Assembly (NCBI RefSeq): GCF_014805625.2
Contig: NW_023998415.1
Coordinates: 19,771,811-19,835,810, forward strand
Length of the DNA stretch: 64,000 nt
From: Glossina fuscipes
Taxonomy: Eukaryota; Arthropoda; Insecta; Diptera; Glossinidae
Reading direction: 5' to 3'
Shown here: positions 24,888 to 36,879 of the stretch, one piece after another
Layout of the letters: every line of letters begins with the position of its first letter
Position numbering within the stretch: the stretch's first letter is position 1
Position numbers and translations under genes: made by a program
Notes under the pieces: model-generated
What the model was told of the DNA's origin: nothing
The model's input: the letters and a program-made list of their open reading frames with translations, nothing else
Databases searched by the model: none

Positions 24888-27599
24888 TCCAGCTGTATGT
24901 ATTTATATGTTTTTGTATGCGAAAGTGTAAGCATGTGAATGATTGCTGTTATTGTTGTTGCTTCAATTGCAAGTGTACGTATGAACAATGGCTAAAATTA
25001 ATTTATTTCAATTGTAGATGAACTTTTGTTAAGGTCTCATTTTTCTACACTATGCTTTCGCGTCCATCCCCGCCTGAGATTTGATTGCACCTTTTCCTCA
25101 GCCATTTCTCTCACTTACATTCCCTTTCTACCTCTAGCTTGCTCTCTGTCAGCATCCTTCCCCTTCTATATATGGAACATTGCTATAAAATGAAATGTAT
25201 TTATATATAAGCGTGTGATTCTAAGTATATTTTTATCAAGACGGATAATGGTAAACTAATTTTATCAATCCGTCCGTAACATTCAGAAATATACGGTACA
25301 AAGAATTTGTATAGAGTAAATTTCATTGGTCAGATTGAAATTTATCGATAACTTAACAATGTCCGTCCATCTGTTCGCTTGTTCTTTGAACTATCAAGGG
25401 CGTAAAAATTAAGACGAGCAACTTTGCACAACATTTTTTCACCCACAAATCTTTTCGACAGTTAACTAACTTATTGGAGTTACTTTAAAACTTTATTCAC
25501 AAAAGTTGCTCCAAACTGTATCTGCGAATTCTAGTAATATTTACCTTCAGTGAGCAGAGATTCGTTTTGTAGCGAAAGTACTTATTCATACTTGGTTTTC
25601 TTTCCTTTTTATCTGATATTTATTTTAGGTGGATTTGTGTGCAACTTTGAAATAATATGACAGAGTGCAAAGCAAGTATGTTCGAAATGACATTTCGGTA
25701 TTGGTGGCTGACGGCGTTATTTTGTACTTTTATTTTTCTAAATTTTTCCTTGTTTTCTTGTTAAGTTAGATAGAACAGTTCGACGATGCATTGCGTTTTT
25801 GCAATTTTTTGGTTTTTTCTCTTCCTTTTTTTTTTTTTTTTTTCTTTTCTTTTCTTCCATTTTTCCACTTTTTAGTTTCTTTTACACTTTCCCTACTGAC
25901 TCTGTTCACACTTCCGTTAGCTCATCTCTCCGAATGTTTGCTATTATTGCCCGAACAAAAATATCATTTTGTTTCAGTTCGCTTGATGAAGATGATGCAT
26001 GTGTTTCACAAAGCTTATGCTATTATTATTTTATTTTTTTTTTTTTCTTAGTCTATTGCCGTGATCTGTACGTTTATATACATATGTGTTTCTCTTTTAA
26101 TAGATAGACTCAATCTAGAAATTTGTTGTAGTCATTTTTTATATAGATATATATTTTTCGCTGGGCTATTTTTTTTTTTTTTTTCGTGTTTTCTTATCCT
26201 TTTTTTTTTTTTCTTTTTTTTGTATATTTACTTTTTTGCTGATTTACTATTGGGTAAAAGTTTAAATTGAACTGTTACTGTGTGTTATTCGAGCATCATC
26301 ACACAAGTTTTTAAGCCAAATGTCTCGTTTTATTAAGACTATTTCGTGTGTGTGTGTGTGTGTGCGTATGTGTGTGTGTGTGTGTATATGCACTCAGATA
26401 CTCGTAAGTATGTAATGATAGCAGCAGCAGCAGCTTGCTGTCATTCCGTTTCTTTTGTTTTTGTTTTTCTTTCATTTTTCTTTTTCTATAACACTTTTTT
26501 CTCCTATAGCCAGGCAAGTGTATTAGAATGCTTTTACTATTGCTGTTCGTGTGTTGCTACTATTCCTTTTGCAGTTATTTTGTTTCATTTAAAGCAATTG
26601 AGATGGGAATGGAATGGGAAATAAGCTTGTGCTTGTTGTTGCTTATACTAGATATCAGGAACTTATAAGACATTGATTCACTGTCCAACGCGTACTTCTG
26701 ATTACAAAAAAAAAAAAAAAAAAAAAAAAATACAAGATTAAATAAATAAGTAAATAAGTTAAACTCCAGTATATTCGTTTATATTTTACATGCAATATAT
26801 TTCGCTGGCGGTCTTCGGCATACTTCTTCCTATTTCCACTGATAAATAAATAAACATTTACGACTGCTGTATTTGCATGATTATAACCAACTATTCAACT
26901 ACCACTACTGTCTAATTATAAGGAATATGTTATCTAAATATATTAGATGGAAGGGTTAGCTGTGCCCCACTTCGCCAAGGTTTTTTCATTCCTCTCAGTT
27001 GTTCCATTGATACGCAAATGTACATCGATTCAGAGATTTGAGTCTCAATTTCAATGCCTTTTAAGGTAGGCTTTATACTTATTATGGAAAGTCAAGTCTA
27101 CGAGCATGATCTGCCAAACTGCCAAACTACTGTTTAATAGCCTCAACATGACTTACGCAAATATTCGAATTGCCCGTTTGTGCAATCGTAACACTCACGT
27201 CATTCTCAAATTCATATACCTAACGTAATTGCATTCTTTCACTCTCTGTTAGTGTAAAAGCAATTTTTGATTCGAAGGCGATCAATCGTCTCGAATCGTT
27301 TCACAAGTAGCTGCAGTGCGAATTCGCGACTATTTCCTGTAACATTGCACAGTAATTCATAATTTAATAAAAAATTCTTAAAAATGAATTTTAGTTACTT
27401 CAAAGCCTTTCTCGAAAATTCTTGCCCAATCAATTTTGGAGCAACTTATACTAGAGATTTTCAGGCATCGCAAACAGGACAGGACTTTAGCACTGTCGCA
27501 AGTTGTCTCTGCTGTTACCATTACACTGAATGTTTTATCCAAATCGTTCAAGCGCAGATAGCTTTTGCGATAAAACCTGATATATCTTCATTAAACAGT

Positions 27600-28120
27600 T
27601 GTTTCAACCAAAAGGACCACAAATCTTTTAGAACTTACAGTTTTATCTAATGTCCTTCACGGTAGCCCCCTTGGAACAGATCTTATTTATATCATATGTT
27701 AATAACCTGCCGTTTATGATCAAATCATCTCGTACGCAGACGATATTAAGCCGTTCAACTCTTTTAATACGTAACCTTATTCCAATAATCTTCAATCAGA
27801 TCTAAATTATATGGCTACATGGCCGGAAACTTATCAAATGCAAAAAGCTTTTTTCCGCTTACCGCATGCTTCATCGGCTCGCATAAATTGAAAAACGTAG
27901 AGACATTTCTTGATCATAGAGTATTCTTTGGTTATAAGCTTTATTTTAATTTATACGTAAAGCCTTCTAAAACTAATACTATATCTGTGCTTGTTGAGTA
28001 AATTTCAGGATCCATATATTGCGAAAAAATTGAAATTGATCTGGTCGTTAAACCAGTCCAAGAACAATTCTTACTTTTTGCATTGAGTTGCTTGGCGTGA
28101 AAACCTAACGTTTCCATAAC
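27600..28120 (+). mobile_element. Degenerate non-LTR retrotransposon reverse transcriptase relic
   Basis: Reverse transcriptase landmarks occur in order but in shifting frames. HGSPLGT (27658-27678) matches the QGSHLGPL turn, NNLP (27701-27712) matches the NDLP motif, and YADD (27733-27744) is the catalytic box, followed by IKPF. LQSDLN (27790-27807) matches the helix downstream of the active site. Frameshifts and stops between them mean no protein is made. It is the same general family as the relic at 57887-58740. A further C-terminal-like piece follows at 28800-28990. It is antisense to the host gene. Confidence 0.8.
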
Positions 28121-28799
28121 ATCACATGGGGAGGGATTACTGCTTACCATCGCCCGAAGAAGGTAGAATTACTTTAGATACAAGTTTTTTAGTAAAATCT
28201 ATAAATGACATTATCGATGCGCCAGTGCATTAAAAGTACTCTCTGCAATACCATTTAAGCAATAGAATAATAAAATTGAATATAATGTCCGTCGGCAAAG
28301 TTAATTTGTTTAAACAATTAGATAGTCAAACATGCGCTTACTTTGCAACACATTGATGTCAATTTAATAAAAGATTCCTTTCTCGATGGCTATCAAAAGT
28401 TTACGAATTTTACCTTATCGTAGCTTAATATTTTTCTGTTAACATAAGTCTAGATATCTAGTTGCCTAATATACCGGAATAGAGCAATGATATGCACTGA
28501 ATTATTGCAGAGACTAGTTGGAGAGCAGAAGCTAGTCTGAGGCAATTGCCTGAGAGCGTTTTTGTATTAGAAATAAGTAAAAGAATCGAATCGGTAGTGT
28601 TGAGTAGAAATTCGTCAAGCGAACGTTTACGTTTATATTGATGAGTTTTTGGACTAAAACGATAAGCGGCCTTCTCTACGTTTAAACGTCGTTTAACGTA
28701 CGCATGTCTAAGTGCGAAGAAAGTTCAAATGTGCCTTTAAAGGCAGGAATATTCCTGATCTACTCAATATTAACATGATGGCTAAAATTTGTTAACATC

Positions 28800-28990
28800 C
28801 TTACCCAATCTGCGCATATCTGCTGTCGATCATACGATCATATGTTCCTCAAATCTTACAAAGTACGATTCATTCGTAAAAAGCCATCAAAATTACGGGC
28901 TGCGTAGGATCTAGTTATGAAATTACCGACTGAACATACCACGTTTCCAAGAATCGAGCAACTGGCAATCGACTGCCACAACTTATTGAA
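28800..28990 (+). mobile_element. Possible C-terminal fragment of a non-LTR reverse transcriptase
   Basis: Plus-strand reading near 28850-28990 gives KAIKITGCVGSS and then RIEQLAIDCHN. This resembles the thumb/connection region of Jockey-like elements (pattern ALR-TGC followed by the LP-R helix). The match is weak and interrupted by stops. It may belong to the same insertion as 27600-28120 or to a nested one. At 29101-29120 and 29229-29248 a short direct repeat (ATTGTTATGGAAATCC / ATTATTACGGAAATCC) follows. Confidence 0.35.
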
Positions 28991-29318
28991 AAGTTAAGCC
29001 GAGCGATTCGTCGAGAGGATGTTCACTACTCTAGCTGATTATATTCGATATGAATAATAATCAGTTGATTCATAGTAAAATATTTTAAAACTTATTCATA
29101 ATATATTGTTATGGAAATCCAGCGAGAGCGATAATTTGGATGTGGTCTTCGCGGCGCTTCGACAAGTCCTGCGCGACTGACCGCACATCGAAACGACCTT
29201 GTTCGGGACGAACAAGATTAAGTGAAGGATATTATTACGGAAATCCCAAATCTAGTTGGTTCCAGCTAAAGCATTTTCTAAAATACTAAATTCCTTAAAG
29301 AGAAAAAGAATATTTGAG

Positions 29319-29884
29319 TTAAGCAGTCAAAAGTATTGCCAAAAATAATTCGTAAATAATCCTACATTTAAAGAAATATAATTGCAAATAAAAGACCTTT
29401 GAAGTGTATCCGCGATCCAGTGATACGGACTGTATCTTAAAAAAGCGAATTTCATAGCAATATAATATAATAATATAGCAATGCAACGACTGATAAAGCA
29501 AAATCATCAAATAACTTGCTATGTAACTGATGTCCAAAAATGTCTGAATCTTGCTGTCATTTACAAGATCAGTTTGTTTTTTTATTTTGCGTAGAATGTC
29601 AATGCCTGCTGACACTAACAAACATTCTTTAACGGCATTTCATATTCATATTTCATGAGGTCTGCAGTTTGCAGAAGCTGCGGTTGTACGACAATTGATC
29701 ATGAACTAATCACTGCCGTTAAAATCATTCTTATCGAAAGACGTGAAACGGGATCGTAAAATGTACGTTCACATCTTTCGACCATAGGATTGTCCAATGG
29801 CAATAGATTCTCAATACCCTTCGTATCATTTTTTAGGACCCTTACAGCATTTGGATAATACCTTCTTACAGCCCTTATAGTCAA
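29319..29884 (-). pseudogene. Unidentified coding-like relic
   Basis: Two minus-strand stretches have normal protein composition rather than repeats. The first (29884-29699, 61 codons) includes NDTKGIENLLPLDNPMVERC and TFYDPVSRLS and ends at TGA. The second (from about 29625 down to 29320), after one frameshift, includes GIDILRKIKKQTDLVNDSK and TFLDISYIASYLM. There is no ATG start and the two are broken by a stop and a frameshift. I do not recognise the family. It could be a DNA transposon, an LTR element or an unrelated insertion. It lies in the sense orientation of the host gene, unlike the retroelement relics. The AT-rich flanks (29885-30540) show nothing further. Confidence 0.35.
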
Positions 29885-30543
29885 ATCTTATATATGGAAA
29901 AATCTTAACTCTACTGAATACAATAAGAAATCGTATTATTATTATTTTCTTGCCATTTCCCATCTTCAACATATATTCCGCTATATATCTGCAGTTTGAA
30001 ATTTATGTTGACACAATTAGCTGACGATTAAAATTTTTCTTTTTTATTTTTCCATTTTCCATTTTTCCAGCTACTATTTCTTCACTTCTTGAATGGTCAC
30101 ACTGATAATGACCATTCGCATTTAACATTATATATAAAAAGGAAAAAAAAAAACATAAAAAAGAAGAGAAAATCCACTTTACTTCTGCTTTCACCCTGAT
30201 TGCGTACTAAAATTACAATAGACATAAGCCGGAGTAAAAGAGAACACAAGAGCAGCGTTAACAAAAAAGAAAAAAAAAAAAAAAAAGAAAGAAATAAAGG
30301 AAAAAGAAAATAAACGCAGCCAATTATGATGACAATATTAATATTCAAGTGGAGCGGGTGGTTGTTGTTGCAAATAAGCAACTTAAGCTTATCTGCATTT
30401 TATGATGTTTTGAGGGCAGCTGGTAGCGACGGTAGCAATAGCTGTTGGATAGTATTTAAATTTCTTTCTCTTTTACGGTTTTTTAAATAGTCCACGTTTT
30501 CTTGTCTTTTTTCACTTGCACTGTTTTTATTAATTATTTCATG

Positions 30544-30548
<5 letters not shown>

Positions 30549-30580
<32 letters not shown>

Positions 30581-30590
30581 NNNNNNNNNN

Positions 30591-30622
<32 letters not shown>
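30549..30622. repeat. CT microsatellite with a 10-N gap
   Basis: CT units on both sides of ten N (30581-30590). Its true length is unknown. TA repeats follow at 30772-30806. Confidence 0.95.
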
Positions 30623-30628
<6 letters not shown>

Positions 30629-30770
30629 ACTCTCTTCATCTCTCTCCTGGCACCCCATGAGATATTTCACACTTCTTTCTTCATGAAGCGAATGTATTTA
30701 CATCCGTGTATATATGAATATATATATACCTTATGTATGAATTGCGTACATATGTATATGTATATACATA

Positions 30771-30805
<35 letters not shown>

Positions 30806-33800
30806 TAAGCTGCAAAAAGAATTTGGCTTAAACTGCTTTTCTCTGTTTGTGTTGTTACATTTACATATATATATATATAGATATGTATGCGTATATACTA
30901 TTACCAAGTGAAAACCCAGCTTTTACAACCAACATTTTGTGGCCCAATTTTTTTTTTCACACTGACAAGAATATTTTCGTTGGGTATTTAAGTATTTTCC
31001 TGTGCGTGTTCTTTCCGCGTTTTTCGTTAATACGGTGCATATATTATATATACGTGTATATAATATCTTGATATTGTTGTTTTATGACATTCTTACATGC
31101 AAACAAAAAACTGAATGATGAACAGATGGAGGAAGAGAGAAATAATGAGCGCTATGTTACAATTTTCAAAACATTCAAAAACTTTTACGTAAATACCGCG
31201 CTGTGTAAGCGTGATACCATTAATAGATATCAAGCCAATATAATCTATGGGAAAATCCAACCTTAATTACCTTAATAATGATTAAAATTCGATAGTTATT
31301 CGAACAAATGCTGCTAAACTAAATAAAGGATTAGAATGCTGTAATCTAAAATGAAATTATTTCAATTTGTCGGAAAGATGGTCAGACATTTTGGTATTTA
31401 ATCGACTCGCAAGGAAGAAGCTGTGATAGGGTGAAAAAAACTGGATTTCATAGTCAATCTCGTAATTCTTGACTGGAGATCAAATTTCGTGTACAATACC
31501 AAATATGTGATCACTTCACAGTTTCACATAAACTGTGTCCCACTCAGAAAAACAGTTTCCGCGTAATTTTCTTTCTCTATAGCCGCGATAGATGAAGAAG
31601 AAGAATTAATATCATTCTATCTATAACAGAGAGTAGCAGCACATGAGCAGCCCACTAGGTCAGAATCGCGGCTATCTAGTCAGGGTTCGCGTATTCAAAT
31701 TTCACGTACAAGAATTGTGAGTGACCAATCGGTAAGATCATAACACTTACCGTTTAAATACACAATCATTGGGCTATGGCCACCACCTTCCTATCTCTGC
31801 TTCTTTATCTGTCTTTTTCTAACCGTCACCGTGTTGCACAAATATGTGACGTTGCCCTTAAAAATGCAAATATTCAATACAAGTATGTAAGAATCCAAGT
31901 AGGTAAAAGGATGTCCGTCTCCCTTCCTCCTAAAGAAAGTTTTTATAATTTTAAAGGCCACAGTATAAGCCATACAAGCAAAAGTGTCATTTTTTTGTTT
32001 TTTGTTTTTTGTAATAGTATGTGAGCCTATGAACCGATTTAGCTAAAGTTTATCAATAAATACTTGAGTGATACTATATTAAGTTTGATTTTCTAATCAA
32101 AATATTAATACACATATATAACACATATACATATACCGCATGTATATGCATATGTGGCGTCCAGTGGGGCTCTATCGCGTGATCTCTGTGAGAGGTTCAC
32201 AAAGGCATTTTTGGAGATTACATGATTCCTGAAGATTCCTAATAAATTTGATTTTGTCGCGGAATGTATGACAGAATCCATAATTTTCTTGAAGTCAGAT
32301 ATCGTCCAAGTGGAGATAATCTAATTTTGGCCACAAACATCAGCTATCATATTTCTCTAGCGTTCCCCATTGACTGCAACTGTGAACCTGCTGAACCTTT
32401 AGTTCATATTACTTTCTTCATCTGTCTGCATTTTTGTCTACAGCACAGCAAAAGTTCCCCAAGTCTCAGAAACCTTTTACAAGGTAATTTCCAAATTTCA
32501 GTTTGAATGCCGAATATCCTCGGTGCGCGTAAAAATGAAGGGAATTTTTTTTCTTGCATTCTTCTGCCTGACATTTTTTTTAACGCTATTCATATAAAAT
32601 CAATTATTTGGACGAAAAATAACTCAAACGGATAAAACAACACTAACACATAAAAGATCTTTGAAAAGTTTGCTAATATCTCCAGGACGAAAAGAAACAA
32701 TTTGCAAGACTTTACGACGTAGTATATTCTTTGACGTATGACTATGGCTTACAATTTGCTCACCGATATAGACAAGTTTTCATTTGATATGAAAACCTAT
32801 CTAAACGAATTTAAATTTCAATTTCTTGTTTCCAATTTCCATTCAGATGCAAGCTTGCATAAAAAAATTAACAAATTTATTGCAATTAATTCAATTTATA
32901 TGTAGGTAAGAGATATCATTATGACTTCATTTGTTTCATTATTATTTGGATCGAAAATAATATTAAGTATTAAATAGGAGAAAAGAACTCTAAGAGATTA
33001 AGCGTCTTTTGTTCATTACTCACACATATTGTGATGCGAATCAAACAATTGTAAACTACATCCTATCCAATTCAATCCCTCCTGCTTGATATGTGGTAAA
33101 GTGTGTACCTGTCTAGGCATTTAGGTTTCGTAATAGTAAACAACGACTTTGTTGCTTTCTTAACCTTCATAACAGAGTTCATATGTGTTTTTTGTCGAAA
33201 TAGCTTTGAATAAGAAAATCATTTACCTGCGTCCTCGTCCTCGTCCTCAAAATGATAGGGTTTTGGGATAACCAACAACGCATGAAACAAGAACAAACTT
33301 CAAAAGTAAGAACAGCTCATGTATGTGCTGAATACGGAAACCATATACAATGCAGCCATTGCGTTAAATGAATAAGTGTAACAGTAGCATGGCTTACTAG
33401 TGTACGTAATAGTCAAGATTAAACGAAGAGATTAGAAACATGAAATCTCCATAATGCAGTAAAATTGAATAAATAGCGAATACCATCTGAAGTGAAAGGT
33501 CACGGAAATCATGCATATCAGCTTTACTTACGTTAAGCCTTTAAATGGCACACAAACACTTTTCAAAATATGTCAGTTTTTTAAATCAAACTTTCGTTCT
33601 ATTCTGAAGTTCTACTGCAATCTTTTGCTCGTCATGAAGACTACTTCGTTTGATTCGGTTTCAAACGATGGACTCATTTTTAAAATTTTCGTCTCAAAAT
33701 TGTTCAACTGACACAAAGCTTCTTGCGAGGCAGGTACTTTAACGTCTACCTGGATTCGTCCAATTCCCACTCCGTGGTAATCGATGCAGATTGTCCACTA

Positions 33801-33840
33801 GGATCTAGTCTATGACCTGTGGATCTAGTCTATGACTGCC

Positions 33841-34345
33841 AAGTGGATGCATGTTTTCCATTTTTGTTGGCGACACTGCGATTCTTAGATTTGCCATTTA
33901 CGCTCCCGACGTTATTGTCAATCTACAAGCAGTATTTATTCAAACGGAGACGTGCTTAAAAACGGCAAGATTCTACTTAGAGGTTAAAAAACTACCTCTT
34001 TCACTCGCCAACGTATTTCACTTTCCAGTGAACGTTGAGGATTGACGATAATAACATTCCTTGACAGTCAATAAAGTCAACTACTTAAGTAGAGCATTGG
34101 ATACCAAGCCTACCTTTAACTGCCACATTAACAATAATATTCAGTTAACTCTACTACCGAAACTCACTTACCCATTATAGATTAATAGAAATGCAGGAAA
34201 AAAATGATTCCAAAAACTATATTTCATGCCTTCATGTTTTATGCTGCTCCGATTTGATCCTCTGTTGCTTATTGTTATATTAAAAAAGAAAAACTACTAA
34301 TTGCACAAAAAAAAAAAAACCCTAAAGAGAATCTATAACCTACCC
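33841..34345 (+). mobile_element. Degenerate Jockey/I-like reverse transcriptase relic
   Basis: FVGDTAIL (33863-33886) matches the FADDTAIL active-site box with the first catalytic Asp replaced by Gly. Downstream, VNYLSRALDTKPTFNCHI near 34075-34130 matches the VKYLG--LD-KLTF--HI block. FYAAPI (about 34237-34254) matches the Y-APIW motif, and an LLIAQK-like stretch near 34295 matches the LQ--QNK helix. The order and spacing are those of the Jockey/I group palm-to-thumb region. Frameshifts, a TAG and an A run interrupt it, so it cannot encode protein. Antisense to the host gene. Confidence 0.8.
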
Positions 34346-35723
34346 TGACAATTTTTTGTACTTAATCTGCACGCAGTTTTCAATTTCAAACTTTTTTGTG
34401 ACACTATTTTAAAGTTAAGTGTCAATTTTAGGATAAAAGGTCGAAGCTCACAGTACTCCCATATCAAGGAGCTACAATAACTTATTCTTTTCTTTCTTAT
34501 TTCCTTTTCCGCTTGTTTATTTTCCTTTTTTTTCTTTTTGCTTTGTAGCTCCCAAAATTTTCTTATACCTTTTCCTTAATCGTACTCTTACTTTAAATAA
34601 AATATTAATAATACATTATTAATTTCTAAGTTGTAAGCGGGATTACGTTACCCTTAAGCTCGTGAATTTTTTACATCACGTCGGACATAGCATCTAAAAT
34701 AAAATTGAATTATTTTGTATTATTTATTCGCATTGCTTCTGATATCACAACTTGACGCGAGGATTTAAAACGTTTAAGCATTAAGCTCTGCCTTTTTGAC
34801 AACCGCTCGTTGTCAAGTTACCAATTTTTATGGAATTCGTATTCGATCACACCCGACCACAAGTCGCTTCTTCGTCTTTGTAAATCTCTCCGTATATTGT
34901 AATGAGCTTATGAATGAATTCGAGGCAACTTATTATACGTTGACATACTCAGGCCAATAAGAGTACTTGATCCACTCGAGCGAAAACGTTTAGCCCGCAC
35001 ATGAGATTGATCATTGACTTTCTAATTTTTCATTCAATTACTAACCAGTATCTGTGCGTCTTATAAGCAGCACATAGCTGGATTAAACCGCGACAACCAA
35101 CATATACCGCTATATGAGTTCGAATATTTAGGAACGAAAACTGCATTGTGCTCTACAGAGACACGTTCGAATCGAAAATATCAAACTTTGTATTGCAATA
35201 TTTTAATGGTTGCCATTTAAAAATTAAAAGACCTTGGAAATATCGATATCGAAAGTATATGTGTTCCTGATTAGCGTAAGATTCCGCTTTTTCCACCTTG
35301 TTCGTTTGGTGTCGAAGGCAGGTGATAGGTACTCAAAATTCGCGCTAAAACGGACACACCGTAGCTTTCATATCTGCTCAACTTCAATCTCGTGTTTCCT
35401 TTAAGCGCGAAGTCGCCGCAATTTCTATCTTGGATTTTCGAGTTCATATCTCAAAGGGAATTAAATCACATTTCGTAATCCCTTTTTGAAAAGGAGCGTT
35501 CCATCCATAATGCAGCGTTAAGCAAATTCTTTTTCTGCGGTAAAAACCGAGTGGATGTGTTCAGAGATTCATTAACTTGCTCCCTCAATTTAAACTTTTG
35601 TGGTCAGGGGTAACAAGTGTGCACTCCACTTCCCGATTAAGTATCGAAACGCTTGGAAAATTCGTAATCGATCGATTGCCACTGCCATTTGACAGTTTTT
35701 CTTATACGGCATTGAAAACGGTC

Positions 35724-35754
<31 letters not shown>

Positions 35755-36108
35755 TTTAAGAATCTGTTTACATACGAAAAAGAAAATAGGAAAAGAACCG
35801 CCTCAGCTGTTTATGACATTTATGCTTTTTGCTTTATTTGTTCATTCTTGCTTAGTTTGATAGGTCTACTCCACCCAGCAACGTTTATTTAATTTGCTTT
35901 GCCCTTACATGTGATTTTGTTTCACTTCTCACGCTTTCCGATGATGGCCTGGCCAGTAATGGGAAAGAATTGTTTTTCATTCCTTAAGTACTTGCGTTGT
36001 TCTTCTTTTTTTTTTCTCACTTTTTATTTCAAGTAAAAATTTTCTCTTGTTCATTCTCGTTTGCTTGCTTTTCATTTCAATTTTTCTTATCTATTATTTC
36101 GTACTTAC

Positions 36109-36150
36109 TTTGGGATGTGTTCTCCGGGGAAATGCTACTTTTGGATCAAC
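36109..36150 (-). CDS. Rbp6: Musashi-family RNA-binding protein, 42-bp exon (RRM1 end and inter-RRM linker)
   Basis: Fourteen complete codons encode VDPKVAFPRRTHPK, the signature that follows the last strand of RRM1 in Musashi/Rbp6 proteins and leads into the linker before RRM2. The acceptor is ATCATTGCAG after a T-rich tract (last intron base 36151); the donor is GTAAGTAC from 36108. Both ends are phase 0, so it continues the KK at the end of the 50143-50227 exon without a frame break. In the family the next residues are MVTRTKK, starting RRM2. No such sequence was found between 36108 and 1, so that exon is probably outside the window. As a symmetric 42-nt exon it could be skipped without a frameshift. 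It is too short to stand out in an ORF scan; I identified it by the protein motif and splice sites. Confidence 0.94.
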
Positions 36151-36264
36151 CTGCAATGATTAACAATTAAAACAAAAAAAAAAATTATTTTTTATTTATT
36201 TTTTGTAAAAGCAATTTAATTGCAAAAGTCTTAAAAGGTGTAAAATTTTAATTAGGTTTAACAA

Positions 36265-36380
36265 TACTCGTCCGTCCGCCCGTCCATCTGTCTAATATTG
36301 TCATTTATAAAAATGCACTAAATAAATGCCGATGGAGTTAAAACTTGGGACAAACATGCCTTTCCCTTTCAAGTGCTTAA
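36265..36380. repeat. GTCCGTCC-type dispersed repeat fragment
   Basis: CTCGTCCGTCCGCCCGTCCA followed by TCTGTCTAATATTGTC and a GGAGTTAAAACTTGGGACA segment resembles the other strand of the dispersed repeat family seen near 59540. It sits ~115 bp upstream of the 42-bp exon, inside the intron. Confidence 0.4.
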
Positions 36381-36879
36381 TTGAGATTTTCAAAAATACT
36401 TAACTGTCAAGCATTATCATGCTTACAAACACAACTGTAACCGTAGAACTATTCTAGACATTTGTTGTTCATCTTTTAAAATAAACACATCACAAGCGGC
36501 GACGGACGCTGATTAATATTTTTCTTGTGTGTATACATAAAAAGGACATGTATATATAAGAAAAATTTAGTGAAACTGGAAAATTAAAGCAATTTTCAAG
36601 GTCAAAACAAACGATTTCAAGTTATTTTATCATAATTTGTGAAGCGATCAAAACACCAATGTAAGTACGAAATGATTGGTGTATAAGTGTCAACATTTGC
36701 GCACGTAACGTAAGGATGGCCGATTGTTGAAGCGCGGTTAAAATGAGTCTTTCGGGCTAATGGAATTGAAGAGGACACGAAAAGGAAACCATGCTTATGA
36801 CGGCATTATCGGAAGCCTTTTATAGGTTATTACGAAGTTTATTATGGCCGGAAAGGGTGAGAAATACAAAGACAGCAGA

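Larger units (their letters stand above)
14004..27599. other. AT-rich intronic sequence with simple repeats, no gene seen
   Basis: Holds a CAG tract (15222-15252), GA repeat (15651-15677), ATC and CAA tracts (16976-17032, 17396-17424), a 100-N gap (17580-17679), AAT repeat (19395-19472), TA repeats (16160-16260, 19021-19040, 20840-20870, 24856-24884), TG repeat (26347-26386) and several T tracts (25828-25843, 26169-26184). 18210-18265 is GAGA-like purine-rich. Proteins read through these are low-complexity. I saw no splice-bounded coding segment. Confidence 0.6.
28991..33840. other. Intronic sequence with simple repeats, no gene seen apart from the relic at 29319-29884
   Basis: Contains a CT repeat split by a 10-N gap (30549-30622), TA repeats (30772-30806, 30866-30879) and A runs. 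31080-33500 is mixed AT-rich sequence with no recognisable motif. At 33799-33837 there is a 20-bp tandem duplication, unit GGATCTAGTCTATGACCTGT, with the second copy slightly diverged. Confidence 0.55.
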
